DNA of 64,000 nt, from positions 719,501-783,500 of the forward strand of contig NW_020825359.1 of NCBI RefSeq assembly GCF_003286085.1, in the 5' to 3' direction. Shown in pieces: positions 35,660-47,757 of this stretch. The notes beneath the pieces were generated by a model that worked only from the letters and a program-made list of their open reading frames with translations, did not search any database and was not told where the DNA came from. Numbering within the stretch: position 1 is the stretch's first letter; each line of letters opens with the position of its first letter. This DNA is from Drosophila persimilis. Its lineage: Eukaryota > Arthropoda > Insecta > Diptera > Drosophilidae. Made by a program: the position numbers and the translations under genes.

Positions 35660-38600
35660 GGGTCTTCTTCTGGTTTGGTTAGGCGGTATTATTAACATAG
35701 CATAACAGTGCCAGGGCTGGGCAAAACGATCGTTCACTGCGCTCTGCAGCACATTTTGAGCTGTTAGCGCTCTTGGTGCTGTTGGACGAATTCAGGCGGT
35801 TATTCGCTGCTACGCTGCGAACTCGAAATGGGGGCCTGTGCAACCTTGCAACGGGTTTCGTTGCTGTCGTCTGTCGTGCTCTCTGTGCCGCTGAATTTAG
35901 TCGTTGTCTCCACCTCAAGCTCGGCTGCATTGCCGCAACTAATTGTTGTAGTTCCTTAGTTTACGTTTGTTTTTTTTTACTTGGTTTTTTGTTTATTTTT
36001 GCCGCACAACGCCGATCAAGTGAGCCGCAACCTAGCAGCAGCATACCGCTATTGCCTAGTTCCCGGGAACGAGACAACCACGAGTATGTAGATTGTTCCC
36101 AAAACGCCTGATACGAATTCGAAATTTTTAGAGTAATGGTGGCCAGAAAGTTGGCCAAAACCAAAACCTCTCTAGTGAACCAAAGCCGAACCCCAGCCCC
36201 GGATGATATTTTGAAATATTTTATATTAGATAAACGGCATGTGTATCAATAATTAATCTACATATATGTACGTCGTACGGACAGACCTTTGGATGTGTGT
36301 ATGAGGTGGTACATCCGCAGTTAATCATGCTCGAAAATCGCGCACAACCAAGCAAATCTCAAAATTGAAATTCACGCGAAATAGCGATAAGAACTTCTCG
36401 TGAGTGGAAAGAGAAAAAGCAGGAAGAAAGGCAACCAATGAGAATTGTCAATTGGATTGATTGTTTAATTTCAATCCTCTCCTTCTGCAACGCTTCTTCC
36501 TCCACATTCTCCTTCTCCTCCTATACAGCCAGGCTGTTCCGATTGCCACATTTACCGGAATCAAAGACTTAAGTGATTGATGTTCGAAATTGATATTGAA
36601 AATGAGAGCAATCAAGTATTGTGTGCTGTGTGAGTGTGAATGGAAAACTGAAAGTGATCAGTGATCATTCCTCAATGCTTGTAATGGATGTAATATCCTC
36701 TCTCACTGCTGGTTTCCAATATATGTTAGCTTGTGATGCTGGGTGAAGTGTATCTGGGTTGCCGCCTTGGCCGCCTGTACTTCTTGCTGCTGCTGTCAGT
36801 CCGTGCACTGGTGTTGGTGGTGTTTCTGTTTTGGCGCGCTTAAAAGGCGTGAAAGTCATTGTCCAACAACGTTTGATGTTGCTGCCTATGGGATGGGGGA
36901 AGGGGGGAAGGGGGGTGGATGTAATGGAATCGAAATTGAGAACTGGGGAAACTGGGAACCGGTGCTCGGATGCCAATGGAATGGTGTGCAAAACTCTCCT
37001 TCTGCTCCAGTCCACTCGACATCCACGGGACTTGGATTTGCTTTCCTCTTCACCTCACACACACGCACACACATATATACAAATACAGACAAGAAACACG
37101 ATCGCATCATCAGAATAAGAGTTCTGTTTCTGTGAAGTAGCTTCTACTGCCACTGCCACTGCTGCCCATCGTCTGTCCTCTTTACGGTCCGTCTTGGCCA
37201 GCCTGCGTGTCTCGCATTCCCTGCTTAGCCCTCATCGTCGTTGTCGTGGTCGTCTGTGTCTGCGTCTGCATCGTCGACAGCGGTACTTGAGCCCACTTGG
37301 AGACAGTCGTTGTTATCTGCTTGTTGTCTGCCTCTCCTTCTTCTGGTGGCTGGCTGCGAGGGCATCTCGGGGAGCATGGCCATGGCCATTCGATTGGTTT
37401 ATGATCAGCGATCACAACTGTCCGTAGCCGTTCCGAATGCATAATTGAAGCATCTTGGGTCTGTCTAACCGACTTGGGCAATGACAATTAACGGCACCTG
37501 CTTGGGCTTGGGCTCTGTCATTGGGCTGTGGGCTGGTGCTGGACTCAGCAAGAGTATCCATGTGTCGACTGTTGCCGTCCTGTCTGCTTATTTGCTGAAG
37601 GTGGTTTTTTCTTGGTGTTTCTCAGCGTCTGTTGGTGTGCTTGTGTACATATGTGAGTGTGTATGTGTGTGCGTTGGTTCATTAAGCAAACAGAGCTGCA
37701 AGTGTTGTTGTTGCTGAGCACGGACATAATTTAAATCGGTAGCCCCGACCCGGCCCGGCCCGGCCCGACCGACTCAATTCCATGCTCTCGTTGATCAGCA
37801 TTTGCCGATCGTCCTCTCTCTCTTTCGCTCTATCTATCTCAGTCTCTCGTGGCCCCTTCTGCTCTTTGTATGTGTGGATGTGCATTTGAAATCCTTTTAG
37901 CCCTTGCCCTTTCGCCCCTCATGCTGTCATGAAGGTGCCTGCCCATGTACCTGTCGAGTATGGTTCGATTTGGAGTGTCTGTCTGGACGACGCGTAGTCG
38001 GTCCCTTCCTCTCCAACACCCGCACGCTCCTGCTCCTACTGGAAGTCACACTCACCAGGAGGCAGGAGGACAGCTTCTTGTTCTCGTTTTTTATTTATTT
38101 ACTTTTTTTTTGTATCTTGTGCCGTGTTTTGTGTTTCTTTATTTTCACATTTCATCGTCGCCTATTTGTTGTTGCCTGCTTCTTTATTTTCCTGGTAATA
38201 AGGTGTGAGAAAGGCAATAATCGTAAAGAGCTAACAAATTGTTGCTGTAGCTGCTTCTGGCTCTTCCTCTGTCTCTGTCTCTGCCTCTGCCTCTGCCGCT
38301 GCTGCTGCCGCTGCTTCTCCCTCTGCTGCTGTTCCCACTTGATTGTCTCTCAGCAGTGGCACTGCTTTGGCTAATGCTGTCCAAGGTATATTGAATCGAA
38401 GGTAATTCAGACCCGCTCTCTGACTTTGGCTCCGGCTGTTTCGCCAATTTTTCTATCTCTCGCTTCATCTGCCCGTTCAATGCATATTTATACCCGATAA
38501 TCAACGAGTAGAGGGATATATATGTTTTATGGTTGATGTGGACATGTGTAACACCCAGAAGGAAGCGTTTTCGCTTGGATCCTGAATCAGTTTGGATCAT

Positions 38601-40770
38601 TATTATATCTAGAATGAAGACATAAATTTGCATGCGCTTACTCTCTCTCTCTCTCAGACACGCCCTCTCGCGGAGGCTGGTATTTGTGTGAGACCAGAGA
38701 AAAAGATACGGATCTAGAGGAATACAAAACAGTCACAGAAAAATGAAAACAAAGGGTAGAGCCGCGGCCCCTGCCGCTCGTTTGCTTTATTTTTTCTCTA
38801 AGGGAGGCCTCACCTTTCATCTAATATACCTTGGTCACTAACTTGGCTACTGCTGTCGCTGCCGCTGAGTCCGACGCTTTTCTGTTGGTGTCTTTTGTTT
38901 TTGTTGATTTCACGCTAAAATGTTAATCTGTGTCCCTTTTTGTCTTGTTGGCCGGCCCGGGCTCCCCTCCAGCCAGAAGCAATTACATCGTTGACGACAA
39001 AACATCGTCTCATGGGAGATGAAGATCTTCATTCCATCGACCAGATACCAGATACCAGATACCAGATATGGGGTTTGATAATAGTCTTGCCCGCTTCTCT
39101 CCTCTGACGATGCTGCAACACCGACATGATACATACACATACACATAAAAATGCCCGTATACTCGTATGCATGTATGTTTGTAGGGAAATTAAATCTGTG
39201 GTATATAGAGAGCCGTTACTTTCTAGGCGTATGTACATACATATTATAGTACGATTTCCCTTTTACTTGGATGCAGATCGAAGAGATCCAAAGTCAAGGC
39301 TAAGACATGTGAAATATCCTTCCCATCAATCAATCAATCAATTCCAATCTTCTCTATACACATGCATACACATTTTTGAATTGCCATTACGATTTTATTT
39401 CCCATTCCATTCCCCTTCACATTAGGATTTCGATTATATGTAGCTTTGATGCCGATTTGGATTCCGATCTATGATCTCGTGCACAGCCAGAGCGCCAGTC
39501 TGCCTGGCCCCTTATCATTCGAGCTTTAATTAGTAAAAAATATAAATAAATAATTTCAAAACAAATGATGGAATTATGTGGAATTGGAGCTATGGCCCCA
39601 GGCCCCAATCCCCAACGCCGGTTCCCGAACCCAATTCAGATCTCGATCGCTGTCGTGTGTCATACAATAATCGTATATTGCGTTGTACTTACGCGATTAT
39701 CTGCCCAAGCATTTCCGTCTACAATCCCTTATTGAGTCTACGGTCACCCCAAAACGAAGCCAAGGGCTACCCAGAAATTCAATTACGTGGGTGAGTCGTC
39801 ATGGGTCTGGGAAATAGCAATTAGTTCACTTAATAAAATCATTTCCCAGGGAGTCGCTCCACACTCTGCTCTCTTCATTCTCCATCCTGTGTTTAGAGTC
39901 TTTTCGGAGCTAAGGCCAGATGTCATTATCTCCAAGTAATTCCCCATAATCGCCATGTTTGATCTTATTAAGACAGCTTAACTTGTTTCTTGCCCATCAT
40001 CGTTTCTCTCTATCGCCTTGCCAGCCACTGCTTCATCCCCATCCCCATCCCCATCTCCATACTTAGCCCATTCATACGTGATGGGCAGACAACGATTAGT
40101 GACTGCTCGATCGATGGTTTGGTCCGGTCCGCTGTCCGTTTATTCCTCCTCCTTCAGTCCGTCCGCCCTTCTGTCCGCTCACTGGTCGGTTGTGTTGCAT
40201 CGTCTGGCCTTCTGTCTGAGGGCTTCGTCGTTGACTTGGGTAACTTCACACCAGCTAAAGTGCTAACAACTTTGTACCTGCTCTCTTACCCTCTCCTGTG
40301 CTCTCCTCCTCTCCTCTCCTCTCCAGTCTTATCTGTCGCTCTTGTGCATCTGAAGTCTGGAGTACACACATCGTGTGAGAAATTAGTGGCATTATTCCCT
40401 TCTATAATATTAAAGGATATTTAGATCGTCAGATATTGAGATCCCTATATAGCATAATGGTATAACTATTCAATACAAATGACGCATGGTTCACGGATCT
40501 GAACGGATCTTAATAATCATTTTTGTGAGTGCAGCATGAAACCGAAACCCTGCCCCATCCATAAATAGAAATCTGCTGGCCAGCCCAAAGTAGCGAATCC
40601 GAAACGCAAATAGATCGCTGGAGGGTCGGGGTCTGTAAATATGGCAAGAGATAAATAAACACAGTGTCCGGAGATGAGATGGCAGTGCCTGAATAGGCAA
40701 CGGATACCCTTAGCTCTTATCCAGCTCTCTTATTAATTCGCAATTGTTTGTTTTCATTGGCTCGCCTAGA
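35660..40770 (+). other. Upstream / 5' UTR intron region of shf
   Basis: No convincing coding sequence. The stretch 35690-36110 has a 5'-UTR-like composition and may hold the shf transcription start. A (CCCGG)n-type tract occurs at 37746-37770. An acceptor-like TTTTCATTGGCTCGCCTAG ends at 40770, 10 bp before the shf ATG, indicating a 5' UTR intron. A degenerate DINE-1 piece is listed separately. Confidence 0.4.
38489..38600 (+). mobile_element. Degenerate DINE-1-like 5' fragment
   Basis: TATACCCGATAATC, then GTGGACATGTGTAACACCCAGAAGGAAGCGTTTTC, matches the first 110 bp or so of the intact copies with many substitutions. It is older than the copies at 18287, 61909 and 63483. Confidence 0.65.
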
Positions 40771-40780
40771 GGAGGGAAAT

Positions 40781-43700
40781 ATGACACAACAGAGCTTTGG
40801 GTGCTTGGTCAAGTGGTTCTATCTGGTGCTGATTGTCCACACCTTGCTCTGCATCGGACAGCTCGAGTGTCGGCAGCATCACAATCGCAATAGCAACAGC
40901 AACAGCAACAGCAACAACAACAACAACAACAACAACAGCAACAGAAGAGCAGACTCATCGAGTTCGGAGGAGAACCACGGAAGTAATACCAGTGACGGCA
41001 TCGACAGCTTCACGGAGAACGAGGCCAGCATTGGCCATGGACCGCGCCGGGGCCAAAGGAAGAAACAGCAGGGCGGCAGCGGCAATGGGAACGGGAATGG
41101 GAATGGCAACAATCGCCACAATCGGATGGAGGAGAACGGCATTTCGCTGTGGATCAATGAGCAGCAGCTGAAGATGCTGAGCGGTGAGCAGACCCCTGAA
41201 AATATCCGGCGGAAACCCCATGCTCATGGATTTACGAATCCCTGCCCCTCTGCCCCTTGCAGCTCTTTACTTTCCGCAGGGCTACTCGGATCGCATCTAT
41301 GCCATACACAACAGCCTGGTGACGAACGACCTGAGGGACACGACCCTGTACAACTTCCTGGTGATCCCGTCCGAGGTGAACTATGTGAATTTCACATGGA
41401 AATCGGGCAGACGCAAGTACTTCTATGACTTTGATCGGCTGCAGACGATGGACGACAGCATCTTGAAGGCGCCAACGCTGTCGATCCGCAAGAGCGGACG
41501 GATACCGCAGGAGCAGAAAAGTAAGTTATTAATGTCTCACGTCTCACGTCCATCGAGGCTATGCAAACCGATCCGATCCGGCAAACGAACCTCACTCCAA
41601 GCTAGATTTTAGCATATTCCTGCCCTGCACTGGCAACAGCTCGGGCACCGCCTCCTTCAATGTGGGCCTCAAGATCCAGACGCGCAACAACAAGCCGCTC
41701 TCAGGCACACCCATTCGCCTCAACTTCAAAAAGGAATGCGCCCATAGAGGTGTGTATGATATAGACGCTTCCAACCCTACTTCACTAACAACTTTGCAAG
41801 GTAGTGTATATGATATATCAACCAAAATGCTTTTATCTAGTGTAATTGTAGTCTCTAGAATAGAAATAGAATGTAAATAGATTTTTGGCATGCATCACAC
41901 GCATCACATACGAGCATATCCATCTATCATTGAGCCATGCATGCCATCAGATCACATTTCCTTTCCATGCCATTCGCCATTCTTCATTCTTCATTGTGCA
42001 TTCTACCCCTTGTAATATCTATCGCCTACGCTATGTTTTAAGCTTAAAGCAGCAAAGCAACTCCACTCCACCATCTACCATATATGTATTTTCTACCATA
42101 TAAAACTTGAGTCTATGTCTAAGCTTGTTCTCACGAGGATATGGATGTCACAGACTAACGAACAGGCAGACGTGACGGATAGATAGACACATGTACATAC
42201 AATATACTCTATACGAATCCTTAGACTATATATGTATTTCTAGTCTCTTTTCATCTGTTCTTTTCTCTTTCCAACAATCGATTAAAGTTCAAATTCGAAT
42301 GGGATTCACATCTCGAAAAGTTCGTTCCGACATTGCCAAGCCCATAACGTTTTTGTACATATATTCATCCATCCACATCCAAGTCCATGTCCATATCCAT
42401 CCATCTCTCCCGATTGTCGTATGCTACTTCGTTATTTGTGCGTGGGGCTGCTGCTTAAATGTTGCTCTTTTTAATCTGAGAGACTAGCTCTCACCGATTT
42501 TTGTTGAATGTTGTAATGTGAAGGATGTAACTAAACTAAAAAAACTTAAGCTCCCGATCCAGAATGCAGTCTGAAGTGCGGAAAGAATGGCTACTGCAAC
42601 GAGCACCACATCTGCAAGTGCCATGTGGGCTACACTGGTATGTACTGCGAGACGGCCTTCTGTTTCCCGCAATGCCTCAACGGTGGCAACTGCACGGCGC
42701 CGTCAGTCTGCACCTGTCCGGAGGGCTATCAGGGCACCCAGTGCGAAGGTGGTGAGTACACTACACAGTTTAATAGTTTAACGATTCAGTCAGTCTATCT
42801 TTAATGCTTAGCGTGGGGCGTGGGTAGAGGATTGACAGACAGATAACTTTGGGTCCTAATTCTGTGCACAATATTTACAAAAAGTTGAAAAGTGTATATC
42901 TAGATCTTCTTCGATATAGCAATGGCCGTTTTGCAGCCGAATTTGATGACCTCAGTCATTGCCTGATAGAAGGGCGCTTGCTCCGCCCCGCAATCGATGC
43001 CGGTGTCGTGGTGCTCCTGCTCCTCGTCCCGAAACTTTGTGATTGTCTCCAGCAGTTCCTGCAGATAATTCAAAATTGATTTAGTCCGCATATTTGTACC
43101 ATAGTGATGTTCAATATATTGATACCCTACCTTGTCGGGATTTGGTGATTCCATAATCTGACGCAGCTGATCATTGTAGTGCTCCACAATCACCGTCTCC
43201 ACTGCCACGGTGCAGGCCATTGCCGCCTTCTCGCCCATTAAAGCGGTACCGGCGCCCAGAACAAACCCGGCCACATTCCAGATGGGCGTCATGACTGTGG
43301 GACGAACTCGATGCTGCTGGATGAGCTGCTCGAATTGGGCACGATGGCACTTCTCCTGCTCCCACATATGCCCAATGGTCTTGCCCAAGGGCCCGTTACC
43401 CAGTATAGCCATTTGGCCGGCGTAGATGCGATCGGCGCCCAGTTCTCCGGCATGATCCACGCGTATTATTTCATCGGTCAGGGCGTTGGCACGTGGACGC
43501 AGGGGGTTTCCGGCTCCAGCTTCAGATCCCGATGATGCTGTGTTTTTGTTGCTAAGGCATCGCACGGTCAGCAGCCGGGTTTCCGGCCGAAAGAGGACGC
43601 TTCTCAGCATTGGGGCTGCAACAGAAGAAGATTTAAATAATGTGATACTCATGGTGCACACGCTCTTTTTTGGCTCCTTTCTCCCCAGGTATTTGCAAAG

Positions 43701-44154
43701 AGAAGTGCTTGAATGGCGGCAAGTGCATACAGAAGGACAAATGCCAGTGCTCCAAGGGATACTATGGCCTGCACTGCGAGTACTGTGAGTATAAGCCATG
43801 CTCTGTGTAATGTGTCGTGTAACTGTTTTGCCATCCCTTCTGTGGCCCTGTGTTACAGCCAAATGTGTGATTCCCTGCCAGAACGGAGGCCGATGCATCG
43901 GCAACAACATGTGCCGCTGCACGACCGGACTGAGCGGCATGCACTGCGAGATAGGACGCAAGCAACGCTCCATCTGCAAGTGCCGCAACGGCACCTGTAT
44001 AACGAACAAGAAGTGCAAGTGTCATCCCGGCTTTTACGGACGCCACTGTAATGGTCGTAAGTAGCTGGTCCTGATCTCAATTTCGCTTCACTAATTCCCT
44101 TTCGCCCCTTTAAACCCTTCCCCAATCACAGGCAAGCGACGTCATGCCCATTGA
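40781..44154 (+). CDS. shf: shifted (Shf), secreted WIF-domain and EGF-repeat protein
   Basis: Exons 40781-41183, 41263-41520, 41606-41749, 42551-42751, 43689-43784, 43859-44056 and 44132-44154. All internal junctions are phase 1, giving 440 aa. A hydrophobic N-terminus (about residues 12-30) acts as signal peptide. A low-complexity N/S/G-rich spacer with poly-Asn follows. The WIF domain spans about 115-268 (ISLWINEQQ..., YFPQGYSDRIYAIHNS, VNYVNFTWKSGRRKYFYDFD). Then come five EGF-like modules (about 273-431), three with CLNGG/CQNGG signatures, and a basic RKRRHAH end. Known role: Shf, the fly WIF-1 homologue, stabilises Hedgehog in the extracellular matrix through heparan-sulfate proteoglycans rather than inhibiting Wnt. 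The start is the first in-frame ATG (40781), just after a splice acceptor. A polyadenylation signal AATAAA lies at 44371. Confidence 0.95.
41750..42550 (+). other. shf intron 3
   Basis: An 801-bp intron bounded by G/GTGTGT and TTAAG/CTCCCG. It is AT-rich with no coding signal on either strand. Confidence 0.6.
42900..43610 (-). CDS. Coq7: COQ7, 5-demethoxyubiquinone hydroxylase, nested in a shf intron
   Basis: Exons on the minus strand: 43610-43131 and 43058-42900, 212 aa. It lies wholly inside the shf intron 42752-43688, on the opposite strand. The N-terminus (MLRSVLFRPETRLLTVRCLS) is Arg-rich without acidic residues before Glu10, as in a mitochondrial presequence. The di-iron ligands of the COQ7 family are visible: E56 in HAGELGAD, the E86-x-x-H89 motif, E138 in AVETVIVEHY and the E173-x-x-H176 motif in DEEQEHHD. 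The enzyme hydroxylates demethoxyubiquinone in the penultimate step of ubiquinone synthesis at the inner mitochondrial membrane. The 72-nt intron (43059-43130) is in frame and free of stops. It was removed because human and other COQ7 proteins run directly from this helix into the ELL..I..FRDEE segment. Confidence 0.95.
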   Translation of the reverse strand: MLRSVLFRPETRLLTVRCLSNKNTASSGSEAGAGNPLRPRANALTDEIIRVDHAGELGADRIYAGQMAILGNGPLGKTIGHMWEQEKCHRAQFEQLIQQHRVRPTVMTPIWNVAGFVLGAGTALMGEKAAMACTVAVETVIVEHYNDQLRQIMESPNPDKVGYQYIEHHYGTNMRTKSILNYLQELLETITKFRDEEQEHHDTGIDCGAEQAPFYQAMTEVIKFGCKTAIAISKKI

Positions 44155-45004
44155 ATCATGCTGGGCTGCTGGGTGGCTGGGCGGCTGGATGGCTGGTCGA
44201 AGACGCAGGCACCATTGCATTCCCCGAGTTCCCCATGGTTTCAATCACACGATCAATCGCACTCGATACATTGAATTTACAACTTTTCTATTAAACCACA
44301 ACAGCGAAAATGGATGAAACAAAAATAATACTAATTGTGATACAAACTTTTTGTAATTTAACATTTTTTAAATAAAAACAAAATCTTAGAGCGTCTTTGG
44401 TTTCGATTGGGTTAGGGGATCGAGACTGTCACAAGAACAGGCAGGGGGAAGTGTTACTGTCCTGTCGGTTCGGGTGCCCGCTCCTGGATCACGTACACGA
44501 CTTACCCATTGTGTTACTTAAGATTTTGAACACCCAATATTAATAATAAAGATTAAAATCTGCAATCTGGAAGCGGCTGACAGTGTTATTGTTATGTGCA
44601 CACCAGGGCTGGGAGCTCAGTGCTCACCTGCTACTTGTCACAAGTATTTTTTAAGTCACGCCAGTCACGCACGCCTCACCTAGCGTCCCAACAATTATAT
44701 TCTGAATATACCCTCTAACATGACAAGAATAACTTGGCAATTGGTTGTTAGAGCTACAAAAAACTGGGTATTTTTATTGAAACGGATAAGACATGCGGCC
44801 CTGGCAATTGCTGCCGAAAAACGATTGGCGATAGTCCGATCACACACAGCTGTGATATTTTCAAAGGCTCCAGATTGTTGTTGCTCTCCGTGGAGGGGAA
44901 AGGGATACGTGTATCTTGATTAGATTCCATCAAGATCATCATCAGTGATTGCTGAAAGGGGTGGTGGTCCTACATACATACGTACGTACGTACGTATACA
45001 CGCA
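44155..45004 (+). other. shf 3' UTR and spacer to the EcKinase-like gene
   Basis: AATAAA at 44371 and again at about 44546 are candidate polyadenylation sites for shf. A TACG/TACA microsatellite lies at 44971-44998. No coding sequence is seen. Confidence 0.5.
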
Positions 45005-45011
45005 TATAAAA
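45005..45011 (+). promoter_or_regulatory. TATA box of the EcKinase-like gene
   Basis: TATAAAA, with an initiator-like CAACAGTC about 27 bp downstream (45031-45038). Next come a short 5' UTR exon ending at 45069, a GTAAGAG donor at 45070 and an acceptor TTGCAG ending at 45176, 9 bp before the ATG. Spacing fits a TATA-driven, regulated promoter. Confidence 0.6.
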
Positions 45012-45185
45012 CCAGCGCCCCAATTTGCTCCAACAGTCGCCTTCTGATCGCCATTATCGTAGAAACAACGTAAGAGCGAGAGAGACACAGAGAGAGAGAG
45101 AGAGAGAGAGAGTGCCAGGGGTCAAAAGACTGACGGCGAAAGAAACGAAGAGGACACTGAACTTTTTCAATTGCAGAAGGACAAA

Positions 45186-46670
45186 ATGTCAACCACTCAA
45201 CAGCAATTGGACTACATTGAGCGGTTCTTAGTTTACGACATCTACAAGTACTTCGGATCGGGTGCGTCCTTGGTGTCGCACAGCGTGGAATCCTCCAATG
45301 GACTGGACGGATTCATGTCCGCCCTATACACCGTACAGTTGGACCTAGAGATAGCTGATAGAAAGCAAAAGGAGCTGGTTCTAGTCAAGTTCATGAAGGG
45401 AACGGAACACTTCCGGGCATCCAGCAATTCGTACATTCAGTTCGCCAACGAGGTATACGCGTACGCCGAAATCCTGCCCGCCTACGAGCACCTGCTGCGC
45501 AGCAGCCGCCTCAGCAGCGATGTGGTCACCGGTTGGGTGCCGCGTTCCTATGCCGCCCGATACGGACAGATCGATGGTAAGGCCGAGCATAGTGTGGGGC
45601 ATAGTGTGTGATCGAATCATTCTTAATTCCCAGGGCTGAGTGACAGTTGCGAGTCAGTGCTGGCTCTAAGGCACCTCAAGGAAGACGGCTACGAGCTCGG
45701 CCCTCGCCTCGTCCTTCGTCGTGATCAACTGGAGGCCATGGTTGGCCTGGTGGGCCCCTTCCATGCCCTCGGCTATGCCACGCGCATCCTTCAGCCACAA
45801 GTTTATGAGCGCCTGCGCTCTGGTGTAGTGCCAATGCCATTTGTTAGCAGCACAGGAAAGGGCGTCTTTGAGGTGCTCTATCGCGTAGCCTTTGACCGCT
45901 TCTATGGGTTCTACGATCGCCAGAAGGAGCAGCTGTTGCAGCAGGAGCAAGACGAGGGCTTTGCAGCAGCCCTGGAACGACTGCGTAATAAATACTTTGC
46001 CCAGCCGGAGCAGCTGATGGAGCGTATACGCACCTCCTCCTTCGATGAGTCGCAGCCAGACAGCTACTTCTGCACGTTCCTGCACGGCGACTTCAACCGG
46101 AACAATGTGCTCTTCCACTATGACGCCGCTGGCACGGTAGACAACATCAAGACCATCGATTTTCAGGAGCTGCGATTCAGCACCACGGCCATCGATCTCA
46201 GCTTCTTCATGTACATGAACACGCCCCCCGACGATCGAGAGGAAATTTTTGCCGATCTTCTGAAGAAGTACCACAAGAAAATGATCGAAATGCTGGAGCT
46301 GGTGCTGCAGCGAAACCAGGATGAGCTCTCCGAGGAGCGGGTGCAGCAGCTGCTTGCCGACTACAGGTGGGTGTGGTGGAACACCTGAGGAATGCTGAAA
46401 CTAATTCTCTCTTTGCGGCACAGCTTTGAGCGCTTCGAGGCTCACTTCAAGAGGTACGCTTTCTATGGAGCAATGGTCGTCATGCATTTCCTGCCCTGGC
46501 TGCTAAGCAATGAAACGGACTGTGCGGAGCTCTCCAGGCTCTTTGAGACGGACATGCATAGTCCGGCCTTCCATCAGCTGTCGCTCGCTATTGGCGGAGA
46601 CGTGGCCAACCTTGAGATCTTCAAGGTGGTGCGTCACGCTTACGAACATGGCTACATGGATGAGATATAG
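45186..46670 (+). CDS. EcKinase / CHK kinase-like family protein (DUF227)
   Basis: Exons 45186-45576, 45634-46366 and 46424-46670, 456 aa, with phases 1 and 2 matching at the joins. The family (PF02958, CHK-like) consists of aminoglycoside/choline-kinase-fold enzymes expanded in insects, some phosphorylating ecdysteroids. Visible motifs are the Brenner-type catalytic loop HGDFNRNN (about 281-288), the metal-binding IDFQE (about 304-308) and the N-terminal KFMKGTE with a probable ATP-binding lysine. Length is slightly above the usual 400-430 aa. The substrate is unknown. Members are often induced by hormone or xenobiotics, which would suit the TATA promoter, but that is inference. Confidence 0.9.
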
Positions 46671-47102
46671 ATACGCACACACGCACACGCACACGCTCAC
46701 GCACATACTGCATATTTTAATTATTATCTGTTAGTATTCTTTAATTTTTAACGAGCTCTGAGCTCTCAGTCTGCAAATACATTCCACGAGTTCTGTGGAA
46801 CCAAACCGTTCGTTCTCGTTCTCCTTCAGGTCTATTCCAGTTGCAATCTAAGACGACAACATGTTGCCTCTGACCTTGATATACTGAATATTCATGTTAT
46901 ATTCAGTCTTCAGCAGCTTTATCACGAACTTACCATTGTTTCCAACTATTTGCACAACTGTGGGGGCTATAGCAAATGGTGTTGTCGTATTTAAGAAGCA
47001 TTTAAGACTAGGAACGACGCCAGGAAGCCAACCATTCTCCAGTCTGTGGTCTGCAGTCGAGTGACCCAAGCACGCACGCTCAAAAAGCACACGAAGGCAG
47101 AC
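46671..47102 (+). other. Intergenic spacer
   Basis: A (CA)n-rich start (46676-46704), then unremarkable AT-rich DNA holding the EcKinase-like 3' UTR and the promoter of the Kazal-like gene. No TATA box was placed with confidence. Confidence 0.5.
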
Positions 47103-47531
47103 ATGCGTTTAATATTATTGTTGTCAATTCTCTTTGTAATCGCCCAGCAAGCCCTATCCTTGGGCAGAGTGATGCAAACCAGGCACACATCAGTGGAGGA
47201 AGAATGGATGGATAACGGCAACGATGGATATGACGAGTATTCGCTGGAGCAAGACGCTGAGGAGGAGGAGGATGGCGATGACAATGACGATGAAGAGCAG
47301 CTGCTGCTGCTGAAAGCTGCCGAAAACCCCGTGGATGAGGATGAGGATAGCTGCGAGTACAGCTGCCCGCGCTACTACCGTCCCGTCTGTGTCCTGCGTA
47401 ACAACCAGCTGGTGACCTATGCCACGCCCTGCGAGTACTATAATCAGCTGCGATGCACCAGTGTCCGCCAGCGGCAGGGCCAGACAGTGCCCACCTTTCA
47501 GTTTCAATACAATGGAGCGTGTCATCAGTGA
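47103..47531 (+). CDS. Small secreted acidic protein with a Kazal-like domain
   Basis: A single exon of 142 aa from ATG 47103; no upstream in-frame ATG is needed. Residues 1-19 form a signal peptide (MRLILLLSILFVIAQQALS). A strongly acidic Asp/Glu-rich segment (about 32-77) follows. The C-terminal domain has six cysteines in Kazal-like order (CEYSC, PVC, TPCEYY, LRC, GAC), including the typical CP.YY.PVC and the central Y..PC element. Kazal domains usually inhibit serine proteases, but several insect members do not. The reactive-site loop and any target cannot be assigned. I do not recognise an orthologue by name. Confidence 0.85.
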   Translation: MRLILLLSILFVIAQQALSLGRVMQTRHTSVEEEWMDNGNDGYDEYSLEQDAEEEEDGDDNDDEEQLLLLKAAENPVDEDEDSCEYSCPRYYRPVCVLRNNQLVTYATPCEYYNQLRCTSVRQRQGQTVPTFQFQYNGACHQ

Positions 47532-47651
47532 AGAATACAAATAATAATATTGATAATAATTCATTCTTTGGGCGTACAAGTAATCGTAAAAACTAGGTTT
47601 AACTTAATTTACAAAAAAAAAAAATTATCTGGTCTTTCCCCGAATGTCTCG

Positions 47652-47757
47652 CTGAAAACTAAACCGATTTCATTATGACAGGGATAGACATAGAGTGACT
47701 CTTCCTCTTCCTCTATCTCTCTCATAATGATCGCTTGGAAATCGGTTTAGTTTTCAG
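47652..47757 (+). ncRNA. Candidate hairpin RNA or small inverted repeat
   Basis: Perfect 20-bp arms: CTGAAAACTAAACCGATTTC at 47652-47671 and its exact complement at 47738-47757. Inside, CATTATGA (47671-47678) pairs with TCATAATG (about 47722-47729), and AGGGATAGA with TCTATCTCT. One 8-nt bulge lies on the 3' side. The size (106 nt) and long stem resemble a pre-miRNA or hairpin-siRNA precursor. It lies between two convergent genes. Transcription is not shown by sequence. Confidence 0.4.

Noticed and set aside
35773-36111. Plus-strand 112-codon frame
   Set aside because: No recognisable domain; Ala/Cys/Leu-rich with a TTTTT tract. A 5' UTR or promoter of shf explains it better.
40748-40780. 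Extended shf start 11 codons upstream of 40781
   Set aside because: The triplet at 40748 is TTG, and a splice acceptor (ending at 40770) separates it from the ATG at 40781.
43611-44018. Long N-terminal extension of Coq7
   Set aside because: It would run through antisense shf exons and low-quality sequence; MLRSV at 43610 gives the expected mitochondrial leader and length.
47046-47102. Longer N-terminus for the Kazal-like protein
   Set aside because: It does not begin with ATG; the ATG at 47103 starts directly on a good signal peptide.
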